Positions 56,101-64,000 of a stretch of DNA of 64,000 bases are shown one piece after another (the first letter of the stretch is position 1; each line of letters begins with the position of its first letter). The stretch covers positions 2,456,501-2,520,500 of the forward strand of contig CP030158.1 in NCBI GenBank assembly GCA_003285105.1, given 5' to 3'. A model generated the notes under the pieces. That model was not told the origin of the DNA. It saw nothing but the letters and a program-made list of their open reading frames with translations, and did not search any database. The position numbers and the translations under genes are program-made. Source of the stretch: Roseithermus sacchariphilus (GTDB lineage Bacteria; Bacteroidota; Rhodothermia; Rhodothermales; MEBIC09517).

Positions 56101-57174
56101 ATGCGGCTGGCAGCGTTCGACCTGTACCGGTACCGGCTTCCGCTGACGGCGCCGCTGCCGATCGGCGGCCGGGCGCTGGAGGTGCGCGAGGGGGTGTTGA
56201 TCCGCTGGCAGAGCGCCTCCGGGGCCGTGGGATGGGGGGAGGTGGCCCCGCTGCCGGGCTTCAGCGCGGAGCCGATCGAGGTGGCGGTGGCGCATCTGCG
56301 GCGGCTCCGCTCCGTGCTGTCGGTGCTGGACCCGGCGGCTCCGCCGGCCGACGGCGCGGCCCCGCTGCCGCCGTCGGTGCGGTTCGGGGTCGATCTCGCC
56401 TGGGCCGGCCTGATGGCGGCGGAGGCGGGACGGCCGCTGCCGCAGGTGCTGGCTCCCGAGGCGCGGCCCACCGTGGCGCTGAATGCCCTGCTGATGGGGC
56501 GGGGTGACGACGTCGCGGCGGACGCCCGGCGATGCCGGGAGGCCGGGTATTCGGCCGTCAAGCTCAAGGTGGGTCGGGCGTCGGTGCGCGAGGACGCGGC
56601 GCGCGTGCGCCGGGTGGCGGAGGCGCTGGGGCCGGACGTGGCGCTGCGGCTGGACGCCAACCGGGCCTGGACGCTGGATCAGGCCGTGGCGTTTGCCGGG
56701 GCCGTCGCCGGCGTGCCCATCGCATACGTCGAGGAGCCGCTGGCCGATCCCGCCGTGCTGCCGGCGCTGGTGGCGCAGACGGGGCTGCCGGTGGCGCTCG
56801 ACGAGTCGATGACGGCGATGACCGAGGTGGATCTGGCCCGCCACACTTACGCCCGGGCCGTCGTCCTGAAGCCGACGCTGGTGGGCGGGCTCTTCCGGGC
56901 GTTGCGGCTCGGATGGGCGGCGCACCGGCTCGGGATGCAGCCGGTCGTCAGCGCCGCGTTCGAGTCTGGCGTGGGCCTGCAGGGGCTGCTGGCGCTGGCC
57001 GCGGTGCTGCCTGCCACTCCGGCCGGGCTCGACACGTACCGCCGGCTGGCCCGGGACGTCGTGCGGCCCCGCCTGGCCCTGGGGCGCCCCGTCGTGGAGG
57101 CCGTCCCGCCGGCCGGCACCGGCGTGACCCTGGCCGCGCTGGACCCGCTCGAAGACGAAGGAGAGACCCGATGA
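56101..57174 (+). CDS. menC: o-Succinylbenzoate synthase
   Basis: Enolase-superfamily dehydratase converting SHCHC to o-succinylbenzoate. 357 aa. Catalytic Lys in SAVKLKVGRASV, metal ligands in LRLDANRAW, YVEEPLADP and VALDESMTAM, and the second Lys in VVLKPTLVGGL. The ATG at 56101 is 3 bp after menA; the stop overlaps the menE ATG. Confidence 0.94.
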   Translation: MRLAAFDLYRYRLPLTAPLPIGGRALEVREGVLIRWQSASGAVGWGEVAPLPGFSAEPIEVAVAHLRRLRSVLSVLDPAAPPADGAAPLPPSVRFGVDLAWAGLMAAEAGRPLPQVLAPEARPTVALNALLMGRGDDVAADARRCREAGYSAVKLKVGRASVREDAARVRRVAEALGPDVALRLDANRAWTLDQAVAFAGAVAGVPIAYVEEPLADPAVLPALVAQTGLPVALDESMTAMTEVDLARHTYARAVVLKPTLVGGLFRALRLGWAAHRLGMQPVVSAAFESGVGLQGLLALAAVLPATPAGLDTYRRLARDVVRPRLALGRPVVEAVPPAGTGVTLAALDPLEDEGETR

Positions 57175-58649
57175 ACCCGGTGCGTCACGACGGATCGCGA
57201 ACGATCGGCTGCCCGCTGCGGGAGGCGGCACGGCGGTGGCCGGAGGCGCTGGCGGTGCAGGGGCCGGAGGGGCGGTGGACGTATGCCGGGCTGGACCGGT
57301 ACGTCACGGCCACGGCGGCCCGGATGGAGGCGGTGCTGCCGGCGGGGAGCGCCCCGGTGGCGATCTGCCTGCCCAACGGTCCGGCCTACCTCGTGCTGCT
57401 CTGGGCGCTGCTGCGCCTCGGACGCACGGCCTGCCTGCTCAGCACCCGCCTGCCCCCCGAAGGCATCCGGGCCTTGCTGGACGAAACCGGCTGTGCCGTG
57501 CTGGTGACCGCCCGCGCCGACCTGGACCCCGGGCCGTCGCGGCCCGTGCTGGCGCCCGAGGCGCTGCTCCAGCCCCCCGGCGAGGCCGGGACGTCGCACG
57601 ACCCCGTCTCCCTCGCCCTCGACCGGCCGGCGACGGTCGTTTTTACCTCCGGGAGTACGGGCTTACCCAGAGCCGCGGTGCTGACCCTCGGCAACCACGT
57701 GTACAACGCACGGGGTTCCAACCAGAACATCGCCCTGGCGCCGGGCGACCGGTGGCTCCTGGCGCTGCCGCTGTACCACGTCGGCGGGCTGGCCATCCTC
57801 TTCCGGTGCGTGCTGGCCGGGGCGACCGTGGTGCTACCGCCGCCCGGCGTGGCGCCCGGCGGGGTGCTGGCCCGGGAGCTCATCACCCACGTCTCGCTCG
57901 TGGCCACCCAGTTGCACCGGCTGCTCCGGGATGAAGCCCCGGACGGGCTGGATGCCCTCAAGGCCGTGCTCCTCGGCGGCAGCGCGATCCCGACCTCGCT
58001 GCTGCGTGCCGCCGTGGCCCGCGGGCTGCCGGTGCACACCACCTACGGCATGACCGAGATGGCCTCGCAGGTCACCACCACCCCGCCCGGTGCGGGCCTC
58101 GACCTGCTCCAGACCTCCGGACGGCTGTTGCCCCATCGCGAACTGCGCATCGCCGCCGACGGCGAGATCCTCGTCCGCGGGCCGACCCTTTTCGCGGGCT
58201 ATCTCGAAGGCGGGCGCCTGCGCCCGGCCGTCGATGCCGACGGCTGGTTCCACACCCGCGATCTGGGAGCCCTCGACGCCCGCGGCTACCTGCACGTGCA
58301 CGGCCGCAAGGACAACCAGTTCATCTCCGGCGGCGAAAACATCCAGCCCGAAGCGATCGAGCAGGCCCTGGTGCAGATCGAGGGGGTGCGGCAGGCGGTG
58401 GTCGTGCCGGTGCCGCACGAGGAGTATGGCCAGCGCCCGGTGGCCTTTCTCGATGCCGATCCGTTCCCGGAGGAAGCCGCCCTGCGCCGGCGGCTGGCCG
58501 ACCGGCTCCCGCGCTTCATGATCCCCGACGCCTTCCTCCCGTGGCCCGGCTCGTCGTCTGGCATGAAGCTCGACCGCGGGCGGTTCCGGCGTGAGGCGCT
58601 TCGTCGTCACCCCCCGGCGCCGCCGGCCGGGACCGACGGGGATGGGTGA
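57171..58649 (+). CDS. menE: o-Succinylbenzoate-CoA ligase
   Basis: 492-aa ANL-superfamily ligase activating o-succinylbenzoate. P-loop VVFTSGSTGLPRAAVLTLGN, VHTTYGMTEMASQV, GWFHTRDLGALDARGYLHV and GRKDNQFISGGENIQPEAIE are diagnostic. The C-terminal catalytic Lys lies in SSGMKLDRGRFRR. The ATG overlaps the menC stop (ATGA). It closes the men operon; no terminator was seen in the 107-bp gap that follows. Confidence 0.94.
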   Translation: MNPVRHDGSRTIGCPLREAARRWPEALAVQGPEGRWTYAGLDRYVTATAARMEAVLPAGSAPVAICLPNGPAYLVLLWALLRLGRTACLLSTRLPPEGIRALLDETGCAVLVTARADLDPGPSRPVLAPEALLQPPGEAGTSHDPVSLALDRPATVVFTSGSTGLPRAAVLTLGNHVYNARGSNQNIALAPGDRWLLALPLYHVGGLAILFRCVLAGATVVLPPPGVAPGGVLARELITHVSLVATQLHRLLRDEAPDGLDALKAVLLGGSAIPTSLLRAAVARGLPVHTTYGMTEMASQVTTTPPGAGLDLLQTSGRLLPHRELRIAADGEILVRGPTLFAGYLEGGRLRPAVDADGWFHTRDLGALDARGYLHVHGRKDNQFISGGENIQPEAIEQALVQIEGVRQAVVVPVPHEEYGQRPVAFLDADPFPEEAALRRRLADRLPRFMIPDAFLPWPGSSSGMKLDRGRFRREALRRHPPAPPAGTDGDG

Positions 58650-58756
58650 CCCGCGTCCTTCCGGCATATCGATTGCAACGGACGCGCCCGGTAAAGAATC
58701 CGTCGGCATGCCCGATACTGCTCGTTGAAAGCGGTTCCAACAGGTGAGGAAAAAAC

Positions 58757-59329
58757 ATGCGTACCTCGACCGCCAAGGTGCTAGCCCAGGGCCGGGTTCG
58801 ACTGACCCCGCTGCATCTCGACAACATCTACACCCACTTTCATTGGAACAACGACCCGGAACTCAACCACCTCGACAGTGAGATCCCCTACGCCGAAGAG
58901 GCGTTCGGAGACTTCAAACGGCGCTTCGAGGAGATGGTCTACCACCCCTCTCCCGACGGTCGAGACTTCGAGATCTACGCAGAGGACGGGACGCTCATCG
59001 GTGTGGCGTATCTGACCCGGATCAGCCCGCACAATCAGCACTGCACGGTCGGGGTGACCATCGGCGACCGGCGGTACTGGGGGAAGGGATACGGCCGAGA
59101 GGCGCTCGACGCCGTGCTGGGCTATTGCTTCAACGAGCTCGGCATGCACCGCGTCAGCGCCGAGACGTTCGAGTACAACGTCGCCTGGCGCCGGCTGGTC
59201 GAGGGCATGGGCTTCCGCGAGGAAGGCGTCGAGCGAGACTACCTGTACCGCGACGGGCGCTACTGGGACAAGGTGATCTACGCCATCCTGGACACCGAGT
59301 ATCGCGCCCATCGCGCCGAAGCCGCCTGA
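58757..59329 (+). CDS. GNAT-family N-acetyltransferase (RimJ/RimL-like)
   Basis: 190 aa. The acetyl-CoA-binding motif A is VTIGDRRYWGKGYGREALDA, followed by LGMHRVSAETFEYNVAWRRL and GFREEGVERDYLYRDGRYWD, the pattern of RimJ/RimL-type transferases acting on protein N-termini or small amines. gaggaaaaaac directly precedes the ATG. ttgcaa (58673) and taaagaat (58692) could be a weak promoter. It converges on the phosphatase gene. Confidence 0.87.
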   Translation: MRTSTAKVLAQGRVRLTPLHLDNIYTHFHWNNDPELNHLDSEIPYAEEAFGDFKRRFEEMVYHPSPDGRDFEIYAEDGTLIGVAYLTRISPHNQHCTVGVTIGDRRYWGKGYGREALDAVLGYCFNELGMHRVSAETFEYNVAWRRLVEGMGFREEGVERDYLYRDGRYWDKVIYAILDTEYRAHRAEAA

Positions 59330-59402
59330 TCCGGCGAGCGCGCGCACGGGCGGAAGCCGGACCCGCCGCCCCGCGGTGCTGTCTTGCGCCCCGACGCGGC
59401 GA

Positions 59403-60515
59403 TCAGTCGGTGCGGCTCAGCCAGAAGACCAGGAGGTCGTCCGCGAACTCCGGTTTCTCGCTCCGCTGCAGGACGTCGTCCAGCATGGCCTGCAGCGGAT
59501 CCGGCCGGCGGATCGACTCACGGGCGACGTCCATGATCCCACGCTCGCCCAGCATGGCGCCGGTGCGGAGCCGCTGTTCCATCAGGCCGTCCGTGTACGC
59601 GATCAGCGAGCCGCCGGGAGGGATGCGCACCGTCGAATCGGTGAACTGCGCGTAGGGGTCGAGGCCCAGAATGATGTCGCTGTGTTCGACGACCTCGACG
59701 CCGCCGGGCGAAGCCAGGATGGGACGGCAATGGCCCGCGTTGGCATACGTGATCTGATGCTTGTCCGGCTCCCAGCGCAGCAACAGCAACGAGGCGAAGG
59801 TCTCCTTCATGATCTCGTCCTCGATGATGATCTCGTTGATGCGCTTCATCAGGTCCGCCGGGGACTTCGAGGACGGCAGCATGGCGTGCAGCGTGCCGCG
59901 CACGTAGCCGAGGAAGTTGAAGGCGTAGAACTTGGCCTCCAGGCCCTTGCCCATCACGTCCCCGATGGTGAAGAAGAACATGCCCGGCTCGGCCTGGATC
60001 CAGTCGAAGAGGTCTCCACCGCCGTACTCGCGGGGCTGGGCGTGGAAGCGAACCGAGTAGCCCTCGACGACCGGCATCTTCTTCGGCATCAGCTTCTGCG
60101 AGAAGTCCTGGCCGATGCGGGCGTCCAGCTGGGTCTGGTAGATCCTGGCCCGCTCCAGCAGCGTCTCGATGCGGGAGAGGAGCTGCTCGATGTCGAACGG
60201 CTTCGTGATGTAGTCGTCGACGCCGGTGCGTTTGCCACGAACGCGGCTCTGCTCGTCGGCCTTGGCCGTGAGGAAGATGAAGGGGATGGCCCGGGTACGC
60301 TTTTCCTTCTGCAGGGCTTCCTGCAGGGCGAACCCGTCCATCTTCGGCATCATGATGTCCGAGATGATCAGGTCCGGAATGCGATCCGCCACCCGTTCGA
60401 GCGCCTCCTCTCCATTGGCTGCGGTCCGGACGTCGTATTGCTTGCTGAGGCGATACTCCAGCAGCCGACGCAGCGTGTGCTCGTCTTCGACGACTAGAAT
60501 GGAATTTTGAGCCAT
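59403..60515 (-). CDS. Response regulator with PP2C/SpoIIE phosphatase domain (RsbU-like)
   Basis: 370 aa. Receiver at 1-120 with intact acidic pair (VVEDE), phospho-acceptor LIISDIMMPKMDG, FLTAK and YITKPFD. Linker helix at about 125-150, then a SpoIIE-type phosphatase with metal-binding GGGDLFDW, FTIGDVMGKGLEAKF, YANAGHCRPIL, YTDGLMEQR and the closing DDLLVFWL. It should dephosphorylate the anti-anti-sigma factor encoded upstream in response to a histidine kinase. It overlaps the RsbW-like gene by 22 nt. Confidence 0.92.
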   Translation of the reverse strand: MAQNSILVVEDEHTLRRLLEYRLSKQYDVRTAANGEEALERVADRIPDLIISDIMMPKMDGFALQEALQKEKRTRAIPFIFLTAKADEQSRVRGKRTGVDDYITKPFDIEQLLSRIETLLERARIYQTQLDARIGQDFSQKLMPKKMPVVEGYSVRFHAQPREYGGGDLFDWIQAEPGMFFFTIGDVMGKGLEAKFYAFNFLGYVRGTLHAMLPSSKSPADLMKRINEIIIEDEIMKETFASLLLLRWEPDKHQITYANAGHCRPILASPGGVEVVEHSDIILGLDPYAQFTDSTVRIPPGGSLIAYTDGLMEQRLRTGAMLGERGIMDVARESIRRPDPLQAMLDDVLQRSEKPEFADDLLVFWLSRTD

Positions 60516-60946
60516 GGATCCTGGTCTGCAGGAATGTAAAAGTGGAGCCGCTGACGATGTTCGCCTACGGAGGCGTACTGCAACTCTTCCGTGCAGGCCT
60601 GCAACATCAGCAGGCCCATACCCCGTTCCGGATACGATTCCAGGATCTCAGCACAGTTGGCGAGCTGAGCGTCGAGGTCGAATCCGACGGAGTTGTCCTC
60701 GATGGTGCACTCGACGCGGCGGCCGTTGGGCGTGGCCGTGACCGTCACCTGAGGCGGCTGACCGTTGAAGTTCGCATGCTGCACCAGATTGGCAATCCAC
60801 TCGTGTACCGCCACTTTCAGCAACTCCAGGGTCTCGTCCCCGATGGAGTCAGCGATGCGCGTCCGGGCATTCCATTGATCCAGGAGCTCGCGGACCTGGT
60901 CGGTGATGTTGTCGAGATCGCGAAAGCAGTGCCGGAGCGAAGCCAT
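60494..60946 (-). CDS. rsbW: RsbW-like serine kinase/anti-sigma factor
   Basis: 150-aa HATPase_c protein of the RsbW/SpoIIAB group: N box VHEWIANLVQHANF, G1 IEDNSVGFDL, G2 YPERGMGLLMLQ. It would phosphorylate the STAS protein and may bind a sigma factor or another target. The ATG at 60946 gives the normal length; an in-frame extension to 61267 is antisense noise from the STAS gene. Confidence 0.87.
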   Translation of the reverse strand: MASLRHCFRDLDNITDQVRELLDQWNARTRIADSIGDETLELLKVAVHEWIANLVQHANFNGQPPQVTVTATPNGRRVECTIEDNSVGFDLDAQLANCAEILESYPERGMGLLMLQACTEELQYASVGEHRQRLHFYIPADQDPWLKIPF

Positions 60947-61026
60947 GGGGGGCAGGGCACGGGGTGGGAGGGGGACGTCGCAGGGCTGGAGACGCGACGC
61001 GCGCAGGGGGGCGGGTCGGTCGGCAC

Positions 61027-61362
61027 TCACAGCGCGTCCCGGGCCGCTTCCACCGTCGGAAACTGCCGGAACACTTTGTACGTGCGCGTCAGCTGGACGA
61101 CCACCTGCACCGGTCGCGACACCGCTGCGAACACCACCTGGCCCTTCAGCGGGGACACCTGGCGGTACAGCGAAAAGATGGAGCCCAACCCCGTCGAGTC
61201 CAGGATGCCGGTGTCGGAGAAGTCGAGTACGAAGTTGCGGATACCGGCCTGGACCTGCTCCAGGCAAACTGCCTTGAAGTCCGCCGCATTGCGAAAATCC
61301 AGGGCTTTCCCCACGTGCACGATGACGGTCTCGTCGTTGCAGGGCTGTACCGTGAAGCTCAT
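61027..61362 (-). CDS. rsbV: STAS-domain anti-anti-sigma factor (RsbV-like)
   Basis: 111 aa. STAS fold with VIVHVGKALDFRNAADFKAV and the phosphorylatable Ser in LDFSDTGILDSTGLGSIFSL, followed by KGQVVFAAVSRPVQVVVQL. First gene of the minus-strand rsbV-W-U-like module (80 bp before the kinase gene). The ATG at 61362 is preferred; ATG 61401 would add 13 residues. Confidence 0.87.
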   Translation of the reverse strand: MSFTVQPCNDETVIVHVGKALDFRNAADFKAVCLEQVQAGIRNFVLDFSDTGILDSTGLGSIFSLYRQVSPLKGQVVFAAVSRPVQVVVQLTRTYKVFRQFPTVEAARDAL

Positions 61363-61448
61363 AACGGGAGTGGTCAAGGGTGTCTCTTTCGGGTTGTGCA
61401 TGGTGGTGTCCACGAGGCGGTTAGCGGATGGTCGCGTCGTGATCGTAA

Positions 61449-61476
61449 CAGATACCATGCCACCGCCATGCAACAA
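61449..61476 (-). promoter_or_regulatory. Candidate promoter for the RsbV/W/U-like module
   Basis: On the minus strand ttgttg (61476-61471) and tatctg (61454-61449) are separated by 16 nt, a sigma70-like arrangement about 85 nt upstream of the chosen STAS start. Visual match only. Confidence 0.3.
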
Positions 61477-61549
61477 CAGTGCCCGTTGGCGGATGTGGGG
61501 CAGCGCGCCGTAAACGTACGCCGTATGCGCCTGAAAATAAAGGAAACCG

Positions 61550-61557
61550 TAGCTTTG
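61550..61557 (+). promoter_or_regulatory. Candidate TAnnTTTG promoter element
   Basis: tagctttg matches the Bacteroidota -7 consensus within an unusually AT-rich stretch (61530-61585) ahead of the B3/B4-domain gene at 61625. No clear -33 element upstream. Confidence 0.3.
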
Positions 61558-61624
61558 GTGATTCTTTCATATTCTCCTTTTGGAGATCGACTGCGTCGCC
61601 GAATCGGATAGTCCCCCCGGAAAA

Positions 61625-62338
61625 ATGATCCTCGTTCGCCATACGCTGCCGCGTCCCGATGCGGCGCTGGGCCTGATTCGCGCGGAAGGCGTGCAGGCGA
61701 CTACGCTCCCGCCGGACTTCGATGACCGCCTGGCGGCACTCCTTGCCGCCCGGCGGACGGATCTGCCGGATCGGGAGGAAGCCGTGCGCCTGGCCGCGCG
61801 CGACCTCCTGCGCAATGGCCGCTACAAACCCACCGGCCGGGGCAAACCCGCCAGCGAGTACCTCCTGCGGGCCGCACAGCGAGCGGCCGGCGGCGAGGCG
61901 GCGTTCCCCCGCATCAACGCCCCGGTGGACGTGTGCAACTACATCAGCCTGAAGCACCTCGTCCCCATCTCGCTGTGGGACCTGGACCGGGCCGGCACCG
62001 CGCAGTTCGTCTTTCGGCTGGGCGCTGCCGGCGAAGCTTACGTGTTCAACGGGGCCGGGCAGGTCATCGACCTGGAAGACCTCGTCGTGGGGTGCCGCAT
62101 CACGCCGGAGGCCCCCGCCGGGGAGCCCATCGTGAACCCGGTCAAGGACAGCCTGGCGACGAAGACGACGCCGGAGACGACCCGCGTGGCGGCTGCCGTC
62201 TATGCCCCCCTCGCCGCCATGCCTCCCGACACGCTGGCAGCGATCTGTGACGAGTTTGCCGGCTTGCTGGCGGCCTGTGGGGCGGCGGAGGACGTGGCCT
62301 GTGCCGTCCTGCTGCCGGGGGAGGAACGGAGCGTCTGA
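61625..62338 (+). CDS. B3/B4 (PheT-like editing) domain protein
   Basis: 237 aa. Stand-alone B3/B4 domain as found in the phenylalanyl-tRNA synthetase beta chain: VCNYISLKHLVPISLWDLDR, FRLGAAGEAYVFNGAGQVID and VNPVKDSLATKTTPETT. Free-standing members are thought to edit or bind mis-charged tRNA or amino acids; that is inference here. ATG at 61625 chosen over 61580, whose extra residues carry no motif. Confidence 0.82.
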   Translation: MILVRHTLPRPDAALGLIRAEGVQATTLPPDFDDRLAALLAARRTDLPDREEAVRLAARDLLRNGRYKPTGRGKPASEYLLRAAQRAAGGEAAFPRINAPVDVCNYISLKHLVPISLWDLDRAGTAQFVFRLGAAGEAYVFNGAGQVIDLEDLVVGCRITPEAPAGEPIVNPVKDSLATKTTPETTRVAAAVYAPLAAMPPDTLAAICDEFAGLLAACGAAEDVACAVLLPGEERSV

Positions 62339-62493
62339 GCGGGTCGCCGCCCGGTACCGTGGCGGGGTGCGGCCCGGGCAGAGTCGCCGCCGGGAGCGGA
62401 TCGGGAAGCGGATTGCGCCGTACAACGGGGGCGCCGCCCGTCTCACCCGTTCCGTCCGCTGCCCCCTTCGGACCCTCCGCCCCGCACCCCCTC

Positions 62494-63069
62494 ATGCGTC
62501 CGCACCTCTACGTCGCCTTGCTGTTCGCGTGGCTGTTGCCGGCGGGGACCGGCTGCCAGAGGCAGGCGCCCCCGGTCTCGATCGAGGACGTGCGTGCCGA
62601 GGCGCAGCCCGACCAGGAGAGCTGGGACGTCCGCTTCGCCATCCTCAACGGCGACCGGCCGCGGGTGCTCGTCGAGGCCGGGTACATGGCCCAGTTCAAA
62701 CGCGGCGACAGTACCTACGTGCTGCTGACCCCGGCCGGGGAGGATACGGCCTCGTTCGTGACGGCCTACCTGTTCGATACCACGGGGGACTCCACGGCCA
62801 CGCTCACGGCGGATCGGTTGCGCTACTACGAGACGGAACGCCGCATGGAGGCCCGCGGGCGGGTGCTCGTCGTCACCCGCGAGGGCAAGCGCCTGGAGAG
62901 CGAGCACCTGGAGTGGCTGGAGGTGGAGGCCGAGGTGCGCACCCGCGGCTTCGTGCGCATCACGACGCCCACCGAGCGCATCCAGGGCTACGACCTCGTG
63001 GCCGACGAAGACCTGGAGACCTATGACATCGCGCGCATCACAGGGCAGGTGAGGGTGGACGACGCATGA
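62494..63069 (+). CDS. lptC: LptC-like lipoprotein
   Basis: 191 aa. Lipoprotein signal (LYVALLFAWLLPAGTGCQ, lipobox Cys about 22), then the LptC/YrbK beta fold: FAILNGDRPRVLVEAGYMAQ, LTADRLRYYETERRMEARGR, LVVTREGKRLESEHLEW and VRITTPTERIQGYDLVAD. It is the bridge component of lipopolysaccharide transport. The ATG at 62494 gives the signal; an open frame from 62359 is non-coding. It overlaps the next gene (ATGA), which encodes an LptA-type protein. Confidence 0.87.
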   Translation: MRPHLYVALLFAWLLPAGTGCQRQAPPVSIEDVRAEAQPDQESWDVRFAILNGDRPRVLVEAGYMAQFKRGDSTYVLLTPAGEDTASFVTAYLFDTTGDSTATLTADRLRYYETERRMEARGRVLVVTREGKRLESEHLEWLEVEAEVRTRGFVRITTPTERIQGYDLVADEDLETYDIARITGQVRVDDA

Positions 63070-64000
63070 GGTCCGGCACGCGAAGGGGGTGGGGGAGGAT
63101 CCTCTGCGGGCTCGGCCTGCTCCTGGTGGCGGTCCGGCCGGCTCCGGCGCAGGAGGCTCCCCCGGATACGACGCAGGACGTGGTGCTCATCCGGCAGGCG
63201 GATCGGGGCACGCGCCAGATCGAAGACGGCGAACCGGTCCGCCGCCTCGCCGGCCACGTGCACCTCCAGCAGGGCGAGACGTACCTCTGGGCCGATGAAG
63301 CCCGCCAGTACGAGCAACGCGGAGAGATCGTCTTCCGCGGCGACGTGCGCATCGTCGAGCGCGGCGATTCGCTCTCGGCCGACACGGTCTTCTACGACAG
63401 CAACACCAAGGTCGGGCGCGCCCGGGGCCGCGTCGAACTCACCGACGGCGACGTGCTCGTCTTCGCGCCCTCCGGGCTGTACTTCACCCGGGAAAAGCGC
63501 GCGCAGTTCGAGGAAGGCGTGACGATGGTGGACAGCGCCAGCACCCTGCGCAGCCGGGCCGGGCAGTACTGGTCCGAAGAGAAACGGGCCGTGTTCTACG
63601 GCGACGTCCGCCTCGACGCCCGGGCCTCATCCCTGGAGGCGGACTCCGTCACGTACTTCCGCGAAACGGAAGTGGCCGATGCCCGGGGGCACGTCTTCAT
63701 CGAACGATTCGGAGACGACGACGCCGGGGACCAACCCGACTCCTCGACCGTGGCGCTGCTCTTCGGCGAACGGGCCTACAGCGACGATCCGAACGGCCTC
63801 AGCCGCATGGAGGTCGACGCCCTGCTCATTCAGCTCCGCGCCGACACGGCCGCGGCGGAGCCGTCCATCGACACGTTGCTGATCCGCGCCGATCGCCTGG
63901 AGGCCAGCCGACGCGATTCCCTGCAGCGCCTCATCGCCGTGGGGGATGTGCAGATCTGGCAGCGCGGCTTTGCGGCCCGGGCCGACTCGGTCGTCTACGA
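63066..64000 (+). CDS. OstA/LptA-type protein, N-terminal part (runs off right edge)
   Basis: About 311 codons are present and open at the edge. Signal peptide (ILCGLGLLLVAVRPAPAQ), then successive OstA/LptA beta-jellyroll repeats: RLAGHVHLQQGETYLWADEA, EIVFRGDVRIVERGDSLSAD, ARGRVELTDGDVLVFAP and AVFYGDVRLDARASSLEADS. It is longer than simple LptA, so it may be the multi-repeat OstA-like protein common in Bacteroidota relatives. It is translationally coupled to lptC. Confidence 0.85.
   Translation, partial: MRSGTRRGWGRILCGLGLLLVAVRPAPAQEAPPDTTQDVVLIRQADRGTRQIEDGEPVRRLAGHVHLQQGETYLWADEARQYEQRGEIVFRGDVRIVERGDSLSADTVFYDSNTKVGRARGRVELTDGDVLVFAPSGLYFTREKRAQFEEGVTMVDSASTLRSRAGQYWSEEKRAVFYGDVRLDARASSLEADSVTYFRETEVADARGHVFIERFGDDDAGDQPDSSTVALLFGERAYSDDPNGLSRMEVDALLIQLRADTAAAEPSIDTLLIRADRLEASRRDSLQRLIAVGDVQIWQRGFAARADSVVY

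Overview
The window is a very GC-rich bacterial chromosome segment. It most likely comes from a Rhodothermales-type organism (Rhodothermota, formerly placed in Bacteroidota). The evidence is a secreted subtilase ending in a type IX secretion C-terminal sorting domain preceded by an LPVELTAFEG module, menaquinone biosynthesis, Lpt-type outer-membrane genes, and Shine-Dalgarno sequences at only a few starts. This assignment rests on gene content and style, not on a marker gene. No rRNA, tRNA or CRISPR was recognised.

Layout: 1-1487 (minus) holds a secreted-protein start and an HD-GYP protein with a degenerate receiver. 1728-5948 has nth, gpmI and ilvD. 6115-9967 has a T9SS-exported subtilase facing sppA. 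10331-15202 has an Arg-rich repeat protein and then the hrcA-grpE-dnaJ heat-shock operon. 15351-18003 has a frameshifted flavin reductase and three minus-strand genes (TIGR02757 family, threonine-dehydratase type, DUF4342).

18519-33309 is the standout block: a complete but very divergent type IV pilus/type II secretion-like machine. It has a major pilin-like protein, platform protein (PilC), motor ATPase (PilB) with two extra N-terminal domains, three minor pilin-like proteins, PilT-like ATPase, fused PilM/N-like and PilO/P-like proteins, and a secretin. None of the pilin-like proteins has a canonical prepilin leader and no prepilin peptidase is present here.

33310-34503 is a composite intergenic island: a 38-copy perfect 14-bp array, a 104-bp direct duplication, and a MITE-like insertion with a 10-bp target duplication. 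34504-38127 has a membrane protein, an M28-like protein that is frameshifted and lacks zinc ligands, a TIM-barrel sugar isomerase relative, and gatC. 38221-48521 is a surface-glycan cluster (YfhO, methyltransferase, two glycosyltransferases, wecB, flippase) followed by a YbbR-domain protein and an EamA transporter. 48909-58649 has a membrane protein, a histidine phosphatase and the seven-gene menF-D-H-B-A-C-E operon. 58757-62338 has a GNAT acetyltransferase, an RsbV/RsbW/RsbU-like partner-switching module and a B3/B4 editing-domain protein. lptC and the start of an lptA/ostA-type gene reach the right edge.

The least explained signal is a family of intergenic tracts built on strict 7-bp (often 14-bp) phasing, found at 1612, 4202, 33318, 33878, 34074, 34457 and 48522. 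Apart from the tract at 4202, their heptamers nearly all carry the trinucleotide GCT (or AGC on the other strand). They lie only between genes.
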